Source of the DNA: Strongylocentrotus droebachiensis
Lineage: Eukaryota > Echinodermata > Echinoidea > Camarodonta > Strongylocentrotidae
DNA: 64,000 nucleotides
Direction: 5' to 3'
Assembly: GCA_035222895.1 (NCBI GenBank)
Contig: JAVYIG010004958.1
Location: 83,714-147,713, forward strand
Each line of letters starts with the position of its first letter. Within the stretch, counting starts at the first letter, position 1. Of this stretch, positions 49,291-62,699 are shown piece after piece. Under the pieces are notes generated by a model. That model saw only the letters and a list, made by a program, of their open reading frames with translations. It had not been told where the DNA came from and did not search any database. A program made the translations under genes and the position numbers.

Positions 49291-52200
49291 CGAATATACA
49301 AAGAAGAAAAGATTAATGTGAATGTGGTGGGATCATAAACAGTCTAGGAAAAAAAGAAAAAGAAAAAATCATCATCAAAATGTAGGGGCCTACAGTGTAT
49401 GTATTATGTGTACCCTCTTTAGTGTGAGTGACAAGTGATTGGACCTAGACCCTGTTTTAATAGACCTAGAATGTTATACAGTGTACATGTATGTAGCTTA
49501 TATATTCATTGCCTTGACTGCTTCAAAAATTACGCTTCTCTCTTTCCCTTTCGTTGTTTCTGTCATGTTTATTTTTAGGAGGAGACTAGATTGGTGTCAT
49601 TTGTCATCTAGTATTTTCACTTTTCACCGACACAAATGACAATGCGTCTCCTTTCATAGTTACATCAAGCCTTCTTGAGAGAGAGTTTTCATAATCAATT
49701 ATTCAAAACTGTCATCTTTATAGTCATATGCCAATAATAGGAAAAAACAGATTTTAAATTTTCAGTTACAACATGTATTATTACGGTAATCGTATTTTAT
49801 GATGTGAATTTCCTGAGAAAGATATCAAATTGTGTAAGGTCTTAAAAATATTGGTAGAAAGCACATTTTTTATCAAAACCCTTTTTATATTAGGCATACA
49901 CATTCAATTTCATATTGCAGTGTAGTACATGTAGGATAACAGACTTCATGAAAAACACCTTGTGGTAGAAAGCAGGTTTTTTCAATGTGAATTCTTTGTT
50001 TAAAACAAAATAGACAGACATACAAATGAACAAATCATCTTTGAAATCTTAAAGATTGACTTCTGTTTTTGTTAAATGTAGTCCAGCCCCCTACCTTCCA
50101 TAGATGTATTTTAGAAAGTGAAAGGTCTAATCCTAGATATTCCCTATAAAAATCATGCAGTCAGTAGACATTGTAGAAGCAGAAGAAAAATACTACCATG
50201 ACTCTGGTAAACAGATCAAAAGGAATTTGGGGGTCAAGGTTCATCATTGCCCTCCATTTCTAAAGATATCTCATTGCCTCTGAATTCAGGTTGGGAGTGG
50301 AAGTTCATAGAAAGGCCCCCACTCAAAGAGTCATGTTTGCACAAAATTCAGAGAAAAGTATTTTCTTGCTGACAACAAGCTTGTGAACGCGATGACGACT
50401 GTAGTACTGTAGAGATAAACGTAGACGTGTATTCGAAACTTCCTTGATAATTATGGAGCATACATGTTCTTGTAGTTCTCATATGAAGGCAAACAAGTCA
50501 TTGCATGATCTTCAAATAATTTTGTTGCAATATCCATAATAGTTTCAAAACATGTATTTAATTTTTAGATACATGTATATGGCACATTTTTAGTGATAGG
50601 ATTATACTTGTAGATATAGTCTGTATGAGGGAAATTGAAAATATAATTTTATACAAATTCTGTTTAAGGCTAGAAAAGAAAGGTTTTATTGAATTTAAGT
50701 CCTTCTAGATCTAAACACACAATACTCTTTATTATACTTTATACAAGTAGTTCTGTCTAGAATCGAGAGGATTATTTAGATGTACACTATACCGTATTAA
50801 TGGTGATCTATTTTTCACATAATGCCTTGAATCTTCTTGCACAAGGATGTAAGAGTTCTACTCAGTAGACTTAAATCTTCTTTCAAGTAATAACTTTTCA
50901 AAATATATGTTTCCTTTGATGAGTTTTTATTCCACAAAATATAAATAACATGGTATATGCAGGCATCCAAGCATGCCAGAAATGACATCAAACTGCACAC
51001 AGATCTGGTAGAGTGGGAGTACGAATGAGGCGAAAAATAGAATACAGTACTGCCTTCCCCATTCTTTTTTCTTTGCACCGAACTAGAACTTGCTTGTGTC
51101 GAAGTCGGGGGATTACGGGGCTTGTTACATATGAATGGTTTTGATAAGATCACTCGTGTCATTACGGACATTAATCAACTGTCAGAGAATCCGGATTCCA
51201 TTGTTAAGATGACAGAGAGATACTCATCAGGATGAAGGGATAAATCAACTAATTCCCCTTTTTGTCGTGGCAAGCAACCTCTGTGAGATTGTTCTTTTTT
51301 TATGGGACTACTGCCGCATGGCACGGCACGCAGGCAGGCCGAGCGCGGAGGTAGTTTAGACAGAACCGCAGTTGTCTTCTTTTCTCTTTTCTCTTTAATA
51401 CCTTCTACTACTTCTCTCCCCCACCTCCTCTCTCTCTCGCACTCTCTCTCCGAGAAATGTTTCATATACTTCCATGGGCTTAGGCATCACACATTAATAA
51501 TACCATTCCATTCTTCCTACCATTTATTATCGCAAGATTAGATTTTCATGGGCGAGTACATCCGCGACTTGCCATAGTGTAAATGTGCTTCAGTTCCATT
51601 TTTTCTCAACTCTTCGCCCCAAGCACTCCCCTAGAAAGGCTCCCCCATTTTGGTGGGGGGCTTTTGATACTCAGTTATAAATCTAATTCTTCTTCCCTTA
51701 TTCTCTCCCCCTCTCTCTCCTGATAACCCTCTTTTCTTTCTTCCCTAACAGGGGGTGGGTTGCTGCAGTCACTCAAAAGATCTATGGTCGATCGTTTCTT
51801 TCTTTCTTTTCTTTTCTTTTTCTGCATCCTTCGAGTCGGAGTCCGCCTTTTGTGGGATGGGGGTTAGTTTAGTTGTTCCCTATACTGTGCCTTCGAGTCA
51901 TAATTACCTGCACTAGCGCGCTATTCAGGGCGTTACAAAAGCCTATTGAAAACAGTCGTAGGCCGGTAGACAATGCCACTCATAACAGAACGGAGCGAGA
52001 TGTTTCACATGTCATGACCTCTGCGTAGTCTTCAAAAGAATGAAAGAGTAAAAAAAAAAGGGAAGAGAAGAAAAGTCGAAGGGTTCGTTTCGTGCCAGAG
52101 CACAACTGGAAATCTCACAAAGATTTTGCTTGTATCGAGTCACGAGTCGGTGTGTGGGGTTTCTTTTAGTGTGGTCTGGTACAGTCGCAGCTCAAACATC

Positions 52201-52571
52201 AAAACTTTGGTAGAGATGTATCAGAATAACACACTGTCAAGCCATTTATAATTGTTGCCACACTACATTTCGATTCAAAATGATTGGAAATGCAGATAAC
52301 ATGCAAATCAAAAAGAGTGCTTGTGATTTCAAGAAAAAATTGACCATGATTAATGACTTCATATAGGCCTATATAGTGTAGTCCCATTAAGTGATTAATA
52401 TTGTAGGAATCTTTTGCAATCATATCCTACCTACATGTAAACAAACAGTATCCATTTAGTCTGTTTAGCCATAAGTCCCTTGTCATATCTCACAATTTGA
52501 ATTGCTTCCATGTTTTGGGTGAAGGGGAAGGGGATCAATGACGATCAAATTTCTTTTAATCAACTTAATAA

Positions 52572-52901
52572 ACATGTAGTTCCATCTAGCTACACATGGA
52601 TATATGACTGCATATTTAGGGGTGTTTCTTAAATCCTCTAGTCTTCCCTTCTCCATTGAAACGTACCGAATGGAATGGGTAAAAAGAAAAAGTTACATAT
52701 TGCCGCATTTTCATTTTCAGAACTTTTTTAGATACATGTAGTTCCATCTTGCAAAACATGGATATCTTGCTGCATATTGCATATTGCATATTGGGGGTGT
52801 TCTTAGATCCTCTGGTCCTCCCTTCACCATCCATAGCTGCACAGTCAAAAATAGAATGGTAAAAAAAAGTTACATATTGCCACATTTTCTTTTTGGAACT
52901 G
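52572..52901. repeat. tandem duplication, unit about 162 bp
   Basis: ACATGTAGTTCCATCT at 52572 and 52734 starts each copy. Both continue with ACATGGATAT, a GGGTGTT(T/C)CTTA segment, ATCCTCT and GTTACATATTGCC(G/A)CATTT. The second copy has gained GCATATT units (three in a row near 52773). A minus-strand frame across it shows the duplication as a repeated peptide but is not a recognised protein. Confidence 0.9.
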
Positions 52902-52909
52902 TGTCTCTG

Positions 52910-53310
52910 GATGGCGCAGGTAATGAGATCCTTGAAGTGCCCTTTGAGAAACTTGCCAGACAGGGGGCTCTCACTTGAGGGGATGAATGGGGCGTAATAA
53001 GGTAATCTAACGCCAGCGGATTATCTGTCTGGTCCGTCTAAGTACCCCTTTAACTCCCCACCCCGCCATTGTCCAGCCTCCCTCCCCATTCAGGAGGGCG
53101 CAAAGACAGTTTGAAAATGTAGTCCGAGCTGGCGGGCCTGAATAGGGTTCATTTAAAAGCACATTAGCTGGCTTTTGAGCGTGGTGATGAAGTTAAGATT
53201 TTCCGCTCTAAAGACGAGGGGTAATTATATGGTCGGAGGGTTAAGAAGGGGATGCGTGTAGATAGAGAGGAGGGGCGGTGGAGATCGGATTAGTTCTTGC
53301 CGGGAATAAT
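52910..53310. promoter_or_regulatory. candidate regulatory block E of intron 2
   Basis: Repeat-free GC-richer DNA with GCGGATTATCTG (about 53017-53028), AAAAGCACATTAGCTGG (about 53155-53171) and GGGGTAATTATATGG homeodomain-type words. Confidence 0.3.
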
Positions 53311-54266
53311 ACAGAATCAAGTAATGTAATCAAAGAAGTCTCTCCAGCTTAATTCTCTAAATGAACATCTGATGAAAAGCAGGGAACAGTTTCTCTTTTT
53401 TACCCTTCACCCCCCCCCTCCCCTCTCACAATCATAAGATGTAACCCCCAAAATGTAGAGAAAAAGTTCTTTTTGATAGTGAGGGGTGGAGATCATCTTA
53501 CTTCATGAAGTCTTCGCTCTTTTGTTGGTGATAATCTGGGGGATTTAGCACGAGAATAGAAAGGAGTCGGCTCCAATGCCCTAACTGTACGGCATGAAAA
53601 TACTTTTTAATTGCAGGGAAAACAACATTTTTCAAAGCCTTGTACAGACATGTTGCTGTTAACCACCTAAAAAAATAAAGGAAATGTAGAAAGATGGAAA
53701 AGTATAGTGTTCTTTTGCATTTCTTTATGTTATACCCTACAGAGAAGTTAGTTTGTAAGCATTGGAGTTTTGTTCCACAGGAGGTTCTTTTGTATCCACC
53801 TCATCTTGCTTTTCATTAACACAAGAAATGTATATTTTGCCACAGCAGTTTTTTTCTGTAAGGAGATTTACTGCATTCTGTTTAAACTAGGCTGAAAGCT
53901 TTGTATTATTTCACGTTAATAAATAATGCTGTACATTCAATCTCTAGACACATCTAAACGTGTATGGTAATCCTCATAGAACAGAAGAGTGTCTTAACCT
54001 GTTGCAAACCATCCCTTTATCCATAACCATTGATTTCTGATGTGCTTTTAACCTACTGAGGTAAGCGTCGGCAATAAATCGGTTAAAAGACGACTGGCAT
54101 GCGTGTGAAAAGTGGATGTACGAGTGGTACTAGACTTAGTTTCATTTCTGTACTAGGGCTAGATAGAAAGTCAAGTTGCCTTCAAAATTGAAAGGCAAAC
54201 ATATGGAACTGAACTGAATTATATTAGGAAAATACAAAGTACATTGTATGTTGCATACAGTCAATA

Positions 54267-54427
54267 GGCTGTGTCACACTGAAAAATCCCTTAAAAAATC
54301 CCTTGAAATATCCTTTCAAGGGAAATTTTTCTTGCTTTGTAAGAGGATTTTTAATGGGATAATTGATGACAGACAGCAATTAAGAGGATAACTAAAATCC
54401 AGATTTTTGGCCTCTGTGTGACACCGC
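54267..54427. mobile_element. short MITE-like inverted repeat
   Basis: GGCTGTGTCACACTGAAAAATCC at the left is mirrored, with gaps, by a right end reading GTGTGACACCGC preceded by GGATTTTTAA/AGATTTTTGGCC words. CAATAG occurs at both flanks (54262-54267 and about 54432-54437), a possible short target duplication. The 161-bp unit has no coding capacity. Confidence 0.5.
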
Positions 54428-54749
54428 TTATTCAATAGAAAAAGTAAATGCTATGTTGTTAATTTCAACATATCAACATTTTTTTGTAAATTTCATGTAC
54501 TTATCAAAGATAGTTAACCAACTCAGAAGCTGGATTTAGCTACATGTATGTAATGCAGTACTTGTGTATGTATTTTTATAGAATTGAATTGATAAATTGA
54601 TTATTAATTTGAATTAAAGAGTATTTGTTGAATTTTTCCTAACATGAATTTCTAAAGCCATTTGTTCAATTTATTCATGATAATATTATTGTGGTCCTCT
54701 TGCATCGAAGAATGTACCTGTACAGGAATATTTTGGTTTAGATTTCCAA

Positions 54750-55180
54750 TCAACGAAATTGCCTTTCCACGTTTCCGACGGAGGGCTCGCTCGTTTTGTT
54801 TTATGAGTTAAAGTTTAACCGCTCCTGACAAAGGCAGTCTAGGAGTGTGGGGTTTATTCCTCTCATTAATCCTGTACATGAGACCGTGGATATCATCGCG
54901 GGCCAAGGAATTTGATTTCAATTTGAATTTGATTTGAAAACTTATTAGATAGCTCCAAGGGGACGGGACGGACAAACAAACGAGCCGTCCCAGATGCTAT
55001 GGTCAAGCCAACGAGGGCAGGCTTTAGCTGGGCAGTCGCATCGGTCGAAGGAACCCTCAACAGGATATTATTTCCATCGCGAGGGCAATCAGCGGCCAAG
55101 GAAAAGAGGAAAATTAAAATTAAAGATCTGCATATCGCTATGGCAACAGATTAAGGGTCGCCATAACGACAAGCAGCAGA
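54750..55180. promoter_or_regulatory. candidate regulatory block F of intron 2
   Basis: One of the most complex non-coding stretches in the intron. It contains CTCATTAATCC (about 54863-54873), CATATCGCTATGGCAACAG with an RFX-type half-site ATGGCAAC (55140-55147), and CAGATTAAGG (about 55147-55156). A 68-residue minus frame and a 90-residue plus frame overlap antisense and resemble nothing known. A 16-G run follows at 55219-55234. Confidence 0.35.
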
Positions 55181-56379
55181 ACCAACACAGAGCTCCATAT
55201 CTAGCTTTCTTCGGGGAAGGGGGGGGGGGGGGGGAGGTTCTGTTGTCTTACTTCTCTGTCTTCTGAGGAAGGGTTCTGGTGTGTGCTGATCGAGAGGAGC
55301 GAACGACGGCTATGTCTAGTAAATTTGTTTTATTGACAGGCCTGTCGGGCCATATTTTCCTCATCAGTTTTCAGTTTGGGGTAGGTTGACATTTGGAATA
55401 CATGGTGGAGTAATGATGGGAGGATGGAAATGAATTCTTTGTCTTTTCTTAGATCATTTGCTTACATGCATGATTAGTTCCTAATACCACCAGATGAACT
55501 CGGCAAGCAATATTTCCCGATAGCTTATCTAGTGAAACCATCGATTTAATGATGATTGAAAGAAATTAGAAGTGACAAATGTCTATTTTGAACCAACAAC
55601 GATTTGCCAATACTAATTTCAGAATAAAAAATGTAACCTATTTTGTTTAGGTATTCATGTACAGGTTTAATAGTGTAATATAATTTTCGTAGAAATAGGT
55701 GTAATGTCAGATAAATGTAATGGCTATGTTACGCTGATAAAGAAAGAACAGAATTGCTTTCAGCAAAGCTTGAAATAGAGTGCCAGCTGAAATAAGAATA
55801 TAAGAGCGGAATATTATTATTATTAATAAGAATGATTTTAGGAGTACACTAGAAGAGTCTTCAATAGATGATTTGAAAGACATCTTAGAAGAGTAACATG
55901 CTCTTATCAACTACACGTACATCCTATTTTTTTTGCCTCTACCTCATGGAATGAACCTACTACCAAACCTAATACATTGTTACTTCAACTAGAGATTCCA
56001 GCAGTTAGGCTGGTTAAGATCTATAGAAGATATTGAATTGATGGAGACAAGCATTTATTAGCTCCTGACTTTTATGGTCAGATTAAGAATGCACGCAGGT
56101 TAATTCACAATGAATTCAATCAATTGTCGATTTTGAAGTAGTAATGGTTTTTAAGTTGCTAATAACATATTATAGTCTCTCTGCATCAAAACATAATCAA
56201 TATCCAGTATTCCTATTTGCCAACTCCCTTCTGATCGCACAAATTATCCAAACATTATTTCTTCACAGGCTTCGTAGATCAGCGTCAGAAGTCTCGCTCA
56301 ATTTGTCAACATTTTATTGATCAGGTATCGGCGTGTCTTATTAGTTGCGTAAAGCTGGGCAAACTTGTTGACTCGGTTC

Positions 56380-56720
56380 TTTCTCGAGAGAGAGAGAGAA
56401 AAAGAGAGAAAGAGAGAGAAGTATTGAGAATCCTCTTTTTCCCATTTTACCTTGATAACATTGATTTTCGGGGGGCATTGTCTGCAAAGGTAAACGGGGG
56501 GGTCTTTGTGAAGTGTCTGGCCGCCACGGAGGGTGCAGTGCGCCGAGGTGCGACACCTCCAACCACAGGATTTGGCAGCGATTGATCGCGGGCGCCGTGT
56601 TTTTGTTGGATAGATAGGCGAGATTGATTTGGGTTTGTTCTATAAATGAGAACAGTTTTCACAGTAGGGCAGTTGTGAAATATGTTTGAATAAGATTCAT
56701 TGATGTGGGGTAGAACTATA
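56380..56720. promoter_or_regulatory. GA tract and candidate regulatory block G
   Basis: A (GA)n run at about 56383-56418 is followed by CpG-rich unique sequence with GCGATTGATCGCG (about 56577-56589, near-palindromic and containing the Pbx-type core TGAT) and GAGATTGATTTGGG. No coding frame recognised. Confidence 0.3.
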
Positions 56721-57849
56721 GGCATGAGGGAATAGGGTGCAATGTTTACATGTATGATGTGTTACACAAGAATAGTTTTTCAAAGTAGGTACAATGTACA
56801 TTTCTACAATTAAGATGCTGAGTGGAATTGGTTTCTGTATTTCCTATGTCGACATTTCTTATGTCAATATTTCTTGGTCTCCAAATACGATCAGAGAACA
56901 AGTGAAAATAAAGAAAATTGATAAAAGAACTTATGAGAATGAAACAGTCATACTCCTGGTCATCCCTTTCATTATATCCCAACTCGTAGACAATTGATCT
57001 TGTTTCAATTTCAGTGTGAGATACTCTTGAGAGCAACTCACAGACATAAAGAATTTGGAGGCAAGTTTCATAATGAGTTACGCACAATTGATCTTTTCAG
57101 ACTTGCTAGTAGGAGACTCTAGAGTTAATACCAGAAGCACATTTCTAATAAAACGAATAAAATTTGAAAGTCAGCCCTTTGTCCAACCTTTGGAACTATC
57201 ATCCAGTGACTAGAACAAAATTCGCGTCACCCTCTTCTGCATAGAACAGGCGTCTGGGACTAACTTACCTCGCTACCGTGTCCGTGTCAATAACCATAGG
57301 ACTATAGGACCAGCGATCGACTCAAGTGGTTTGCAATACAAACTGTGTTGATTTCACCTGCTTTCTATTGATATACATTCAGCTTTTTCCGGACGCAAGG
57401 AACAAACATTTACCCATTCCATTTTTTTGCGGGATATGGCATACACGCCTGATTGTGATGTAGCTCGGCTTTTATTAAAATTGATTTATAAATAGCTTTT
57501 GTCTTTGTGGTTTGTTTCTGGTTACATGGTCTCATCCAGTTTTGCTAGTTCTGGATTCACAAATTATTCTAGATAGACTATAAATTGTACCTGTGCTTTA
57601 ATTGGTGTTGTATTGATGTCTGGTAATTGCAAAAAAGTACAATACATTAAAACTTGGAATCAGTGAGCCTACAGATATGACCGGCTTGCCGAAGACAGCC
57701 ATTTTGTTGGGCTTGCAAAAAAATCCTCTTTTCAATTAGTGATTTTTTGTTTTACTTATCATATTTCCTGTTAGTCTTTCTGTAAGATTTTTCTGCACGT
57801 CCCTCATTTCCCCATCTTTCTCTTTATCTCCTCTAAAGAAGCCATTAAT

Positions 57850-58500
57850 GAGCTGAGCACTACATTTAGGTGTTTGCAAGGCAGAAAGGCATGAGTACAT
57901 GTTAACGCTGAAAGGATTGGTCGCAGCCAGGGAAGGGATGCGCAGTCATAGATGCTTCGAGTGGACCTGGGTGTCCACTCAAGAGCGCTAGGCGGGGGCC
58001 TGTGTACAAACAGACCCCCGCGCACGCGACCCAGCCTCGCAAACACTCGAGCCGATCGGGGGGACCGTTCAGTTGCCAGGGTCCCGCTGCTTCCCTCTCC
58101 CCTGTCTTCTGTACTTCAAATATCCTGGTTGCCATGGTAACAAAGATGTCAAAAGTGGCAGCAGCATCCACAGTAGTGGCTTCCCCATTTCTCTGTCTCT
58201 CGTCATATTTCTTCGCCGAGAGTGCAAGATGGTGGACGAGGGCTACGCATAAAACAATGCAAACATTTGATGGCTCGGCTCTGTTGTGCTTGCATACAAA
58301 AAAAAGACACGGATCGGTTTCTTCGCGTGTCCCCCCCCCCCCCCCCCCCCCCGGTGTCAGTTTGGTCATCGCTCGTGATTAATTGATTAGTGCCCCTATA
58401 TCTCGTTCATCTATCTCCACCTAGCTCGTATAGCTATGTTTTTATGGAGGGCACTAGCTGTCCTCATTGTGCACATTTATGGAGATTAATCGCTCATCTA
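57850..58500. promoter_or_regulatory. CpG-rich block with X-box and Pbx/Hox-like sites
   Basis: The most CpG-dense part of the intron. GTTGCCATGGTAAC at 58128-58141 is a perfect palindromic RFX X-box. TGATTAATTGATTAG at 58376-58390 joins two Pbx/Hox-type TGATTA words. A run of 22 C lies at 58331-58352. Two long antisense-overlapping frames (57902-58369 minus, 58002-58382 plus) have no family resemblance and probably reflect the GC content. The block could be an enhancer or an internal promoter; neither is shown. Confidence 0.4.
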
Positions 58501-60856
58501 GCATGTCTTCGAAGCTCACTAAAAACACTACACTCTATGACACTTCACAGTTAGAGCGAGAGAGCGAGCGCTGGGTTCCAGTCCGACTCCGCATTAAGAA
58601 ATGGCTTCACTTTAAGTACAGACTCTTTGGAAGATAATGTTTCCCCCTTTTTGGGGTCGAAATCTGATTCATGTGATACAATCATGATTGTTTTGATAGA
58701 TGTAAAAATCTGCATACACTTCATTAGAATAATAAAAGGAATCTCTGGATAATGTTATTTAAAAAAAGTGGAATATGCTGTATCATTAACATATTCATAT
58801 CTAAAAAAAAAGTCTTATTTATGTATTCAATCCCTACGGATTAATTCTTATTGATTAATGCAGCATTTCAAGGTACAGGTTTGTTTATTTTATTGCAAGA
58901 GGTCAATGTAAGGTCCAGTGCATGCCTTGGGCATTGCCCGCTGGAATCATAGTAGATTAGGAAATAGAATTTCAATTTAAAGCTCGGAGATAGGGCTTAT
59001 AATATCAGATTGCATCGGACATGTTTCTCTGAGTTCCATCTTATGAAAGCTTGTTCTATTTGGCGATATTATAGACGAAAGAGCTCTCGGCTCTACAGCA
59101 AAGTTCGTCAACATCATGATATTAAAAGGAGGGACTTTTCATTTCGTATAACAAAAAATATTGCAAAATGAAATGTTCGCATACGCTATAAATGTAAATT
59201 GTCCACCTGTACTTTCCTTTGTTCTTCAGTTTTTGTTGCTTTCTCCTACCTGCTTGTCGGGAAATGTCAAAGACATCTCGAAGTTCAAGGACTTGTATAT
59301 TATATTGGAAATCAAAACAACCCCGCTTTAGTAGCTCATGTTCCCGAAAGAAATATTAAGAAATTTTAAAATTGTTAATTTTGAAACTGAAATACCTGGG
59401 CCGGGCGATCGTAAAAGTCCTAGGGGCTATCGGATGATGAAGAGAAATAGAGGAAATGATAACAATTTCCTCCGTGTTCATCCTTATTTGGACTGATTGT
59501 ATTTTCTTCAATTTATTATTGTAGATAATGAATGGTGCCATGGACAGTTTAAGAATCTTATGCATTCAAATTTTAGTAGACCTAATTATTTAGCACTGGA
59601 ATCCACTAAAATATGAGGTCCAGGGCAAACAATCCTCCAATTTTTTTTTTAATGAACTCAAATTTTGATTATAAGACCAATCAAGGGAGAAAACAATTTG
59701 GGAGATTATTACAAGAAATACAAAATGTGAAGATAGGTAATACAAAGTTCTAAATATATATCAACAAAGAAACAAAACGAACTGTATCTACCGGTAACTC
59801 TAGAAACTTTACTAAAAGAAGAAGGAAATTAAATGCATTTAAAAAATGCTACAGAGATATCCCACTTTTTAAGAGTCACCAAATCAAATGAGCAATCATG
59901 AGACTAATATGTGGGGTAACATAATGTGATTATGACCCATTTTCCTCACAAAAAGGAAACAAAATAAGAACATCACCATGAAAGATAAAAATGTTGTGTG
60001 TGGACAGGGGGATCTTTCTGTACCCTGCTGATCCGTTAGATGAGAGAGCTTGATAGCGAAAGGTCAGCCAGTTTATGCCTAATAGATGCAAATTTCATTA
60101 AATTTCCTGTGATATTTTTAGGAGACCACGTTAGGAAACCAGATCTAAGGATTGGGGAAGGGGGGTTCTGGCTGGCTCGTAAACCGACTAGGACTAGATA
60201 GAGACCCTGGAAAATTGATATTTTTAAAGGTTGCTTTTTTGGCCCTCTTTCAGCATTTTTGCAAAGTATTGAATTGAGACAGGATGAAGAATTCTGTAGG
60301 TGTACAATATAGATACCTCCAAAATGACAATCTGTAGAGGACATTTTTATTTTGATATGGTTGTCAGGTGTCTGTTTTTTCTTTCTTGCTCCTCTGGCTC
60401 ATGAAATAGTCTGGTCAGAGCTAGAAGGGTGTTGACTTTGTGTTAAAGCTCTTTTCTGTTCCCAAACGGATACAATTTAGGACACAATATTGTATACAAT
60501 ATCACTTAATTATCCAAACTATGCTTGATGAATTTGATATGATTTGATGAATAACTGTACAAAATATAGGCATGAAAAATGCCTATTTTAATAGTTCTAA
60601 ATTCTAACAGAGAATTCTAACCGAGTGTATCGCAATCACAATATAAATTTCTATAAATGGGAAGAATTCATTATTATTTTTTAATTTTCATGGTACCAAT
60701 CATCTCTTTAGTATTGATAAAGCTTTGAGAAATACCCTAATAACGTCAAATTCAAAAGCTAAAATGTATTGATTATTTATCAGATTTCTTTCATGTAAGC
60801 GGTCTTTGTTATCGTACAAATGCTGCTTATGCAGTATATCTACCAACTGAAGGTCA

Positions 60857-61184
60857 ATAGGCCTGTCATCATCAGCTTGAGTTTGCCAAATAACCCACTA
60901 TTTTCAGACTCTGGATATTTTCCCGTAGCTCAAAAATTGCGTCATCACCAGACCGATACGCTCATCACAAACTAGCTCGAACGGGTGCAAATTAGCCCGC
61001 CATTTCTCAAATAGCGGGTATTTGGGAAACAAGACCAAGATTTCTCTGGATATTTTCTCAACCAAATGTCCCGCTAATTACAACTGTGGGCTGATGAGGA
61101 TGCAAATCAACTGGCTAATTTGCGATCGGGATAGTTAAAATAGCGGGTTATTTGTCTAACTCGAGCTGATGAGGACAGGCCTAT
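60857..61184. mobile_element. inverted-repeat element with AGGCCTGTC ends
   Basis: The left end reads ATAGGCCTGTCATCATCAGC and the right end, in reverse complement, ATAGGCCTGTCCTCATCAGC. Similarity extends inward about 50 bases through AAATAACCC(A/G)CTATTTT. Further AGCGGGT and GGGCTGATGAGGA words recur inside. The element is flanked by a 30-bp direct repeat (60829-60858 and 61183-61212, 27 of 30 identical, ATGCAGTATA...AGGTCAAT), which is far longer than a usual target duplication. No coding capacity. Confidence 0.75.
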
Positions 61185-61339
61185 GCAGTATACCTACCAA
61201 GTGGAGGTCAATGAAAGCACATATGGTTTTCTATCTGTCTGCACTTCAGAATTTGTGGTCACTTTGAGAGGAATCACCCAATTATTGGCTTAATCAATGA
61301 ATGCCAAACACTTTCCTTTAATATCATTCATACAACCTC

Positions 61340-61405
61340 TTTGTTTGATATCTGTAAAGCGCTTTGGGACGGACAGTATTTCGTATTAAGCACTATATAA
61401 ACCCA
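61340..61405 (+). mobile_element. 3' end of SINE/LINE-like element
   Basis: CTGTAAAGCGCTTTGGGACG, then GTATTTCGTATTAAGCAC and TATATAAAC match the word order at 8665-8725. The trinucleotide tail is not visible here. Confidence 0.6.
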
Positions 61406-62699
61406 GAAGGAAATTCAGATGTTATTTTATGAAGCTACATGGCCCATTTACACATCCAAAACACCATTTTGAAAAATCATAGTTTTTTTAAACTACCATG
61501 ATTTACTGGAAAAACCCATTAAAAAATGTTAAAGTTTACTCATATGATTCTTTGTAGAGTACCTCATGCGCCACTCGTTAAGCCATGTATGGCATCAGTA
61601 GGCAATGAGGTGTAAAGTGCATTTCGTACCATTCATATTTAGAGTCATTTTTCTGCTGTAATTTGATATGTTTGTTATTTCATGGTTGAAGGAATGGGAT
61701 TCATGTACTAATAGAACATCCCTTCTCTCAGAACAACCAAAACAACTTAGGATTGTGAAGATAGTAAATGTTGTTTGGAGGCCTGCAAGCACTCCGAAAA
61801 TGTGCATTAACATTACATTTGTGGATGAAAAGTATTTGGAACGTGATGGAAGATATGACTTGTGTATACAGTGACACTTACCGATCTGTTTTCCTGTAGG
61901 CCTACTTGTATTTATACAATACATGCAATAAGTATACCAGGGGAAAAAATGTACAATGCAGCCTTCAAGTGTCCCGTCCCCCAACTGAAACAAATACCAT
62001 ATGGTCCTTGTTATTGTACAGGAACTCATGACAGCCATGGTCCTTTTCCTCCCCCTACCCCTGTTTTTATTTTATAGCATTTATGTGCTGATTAATAGTT
62101 GACATCCCCGCCATGCTGGGTCAGCACCCCTCCAAGGGACTGGGGTGCCCCCATCTCGCTATATACCCCTTTTACAGCTGATAATGATTTCCTTGAAATT
62201 TGAGTAGGACCCCCCCCCCCCTCCCAGCCCAGCCACCACCATTACCAGTCAGAATCTGTAGCTTGCAGAAATCAACATTTAGAAAATTGAAAATAATGTT
62301 TTAACTTCAAAATGAAATAATGAAGCTAGTTCCCATTGAAATTTATAAATTGCAATTATGATTTGTTTAAAACTTTGTGATCATTTTGAATAAGACCAGA
62401 ATTACACATTGACAGGCAGCAAGACAGATGGAACAGGATCTCATTTCATTTATACAAACAACCGACAATAACTTTCAGAAAATGTTGTCCTTAAAACGTC
62501 TTGTTGTCCTTGCCATCTATCTGTCTTGGCTAGGCTAGAAGAGGATATTGCGTGTGTGTTTGTGTAATGGTATTTGAATGAGCTAGGGGGGTATTTGTTG
62601 GCTTGCTTTAATTGCCCTCACTAGACATCTAGATGATCCCGCTAATCGGACATAGAGGCTGATACAAACCAGATTGCCTGCATTTCACTAATTGACAAC

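Noticed and set aside
57902..58382. Overlapping 155-codon minus and 126-codon plus frames
   Set aside because: CpG-rich DNA opens frames on both strands; no family resemblance, no splice logic, and a 22-C run cuts through.
61085..61185. CTGATGAGGA words suggesting a hammerhead ribozyme core
   Set aside because: No CGAAA strand or paired stems follow at proper spacing; the words are part of the element's inverted repeats.
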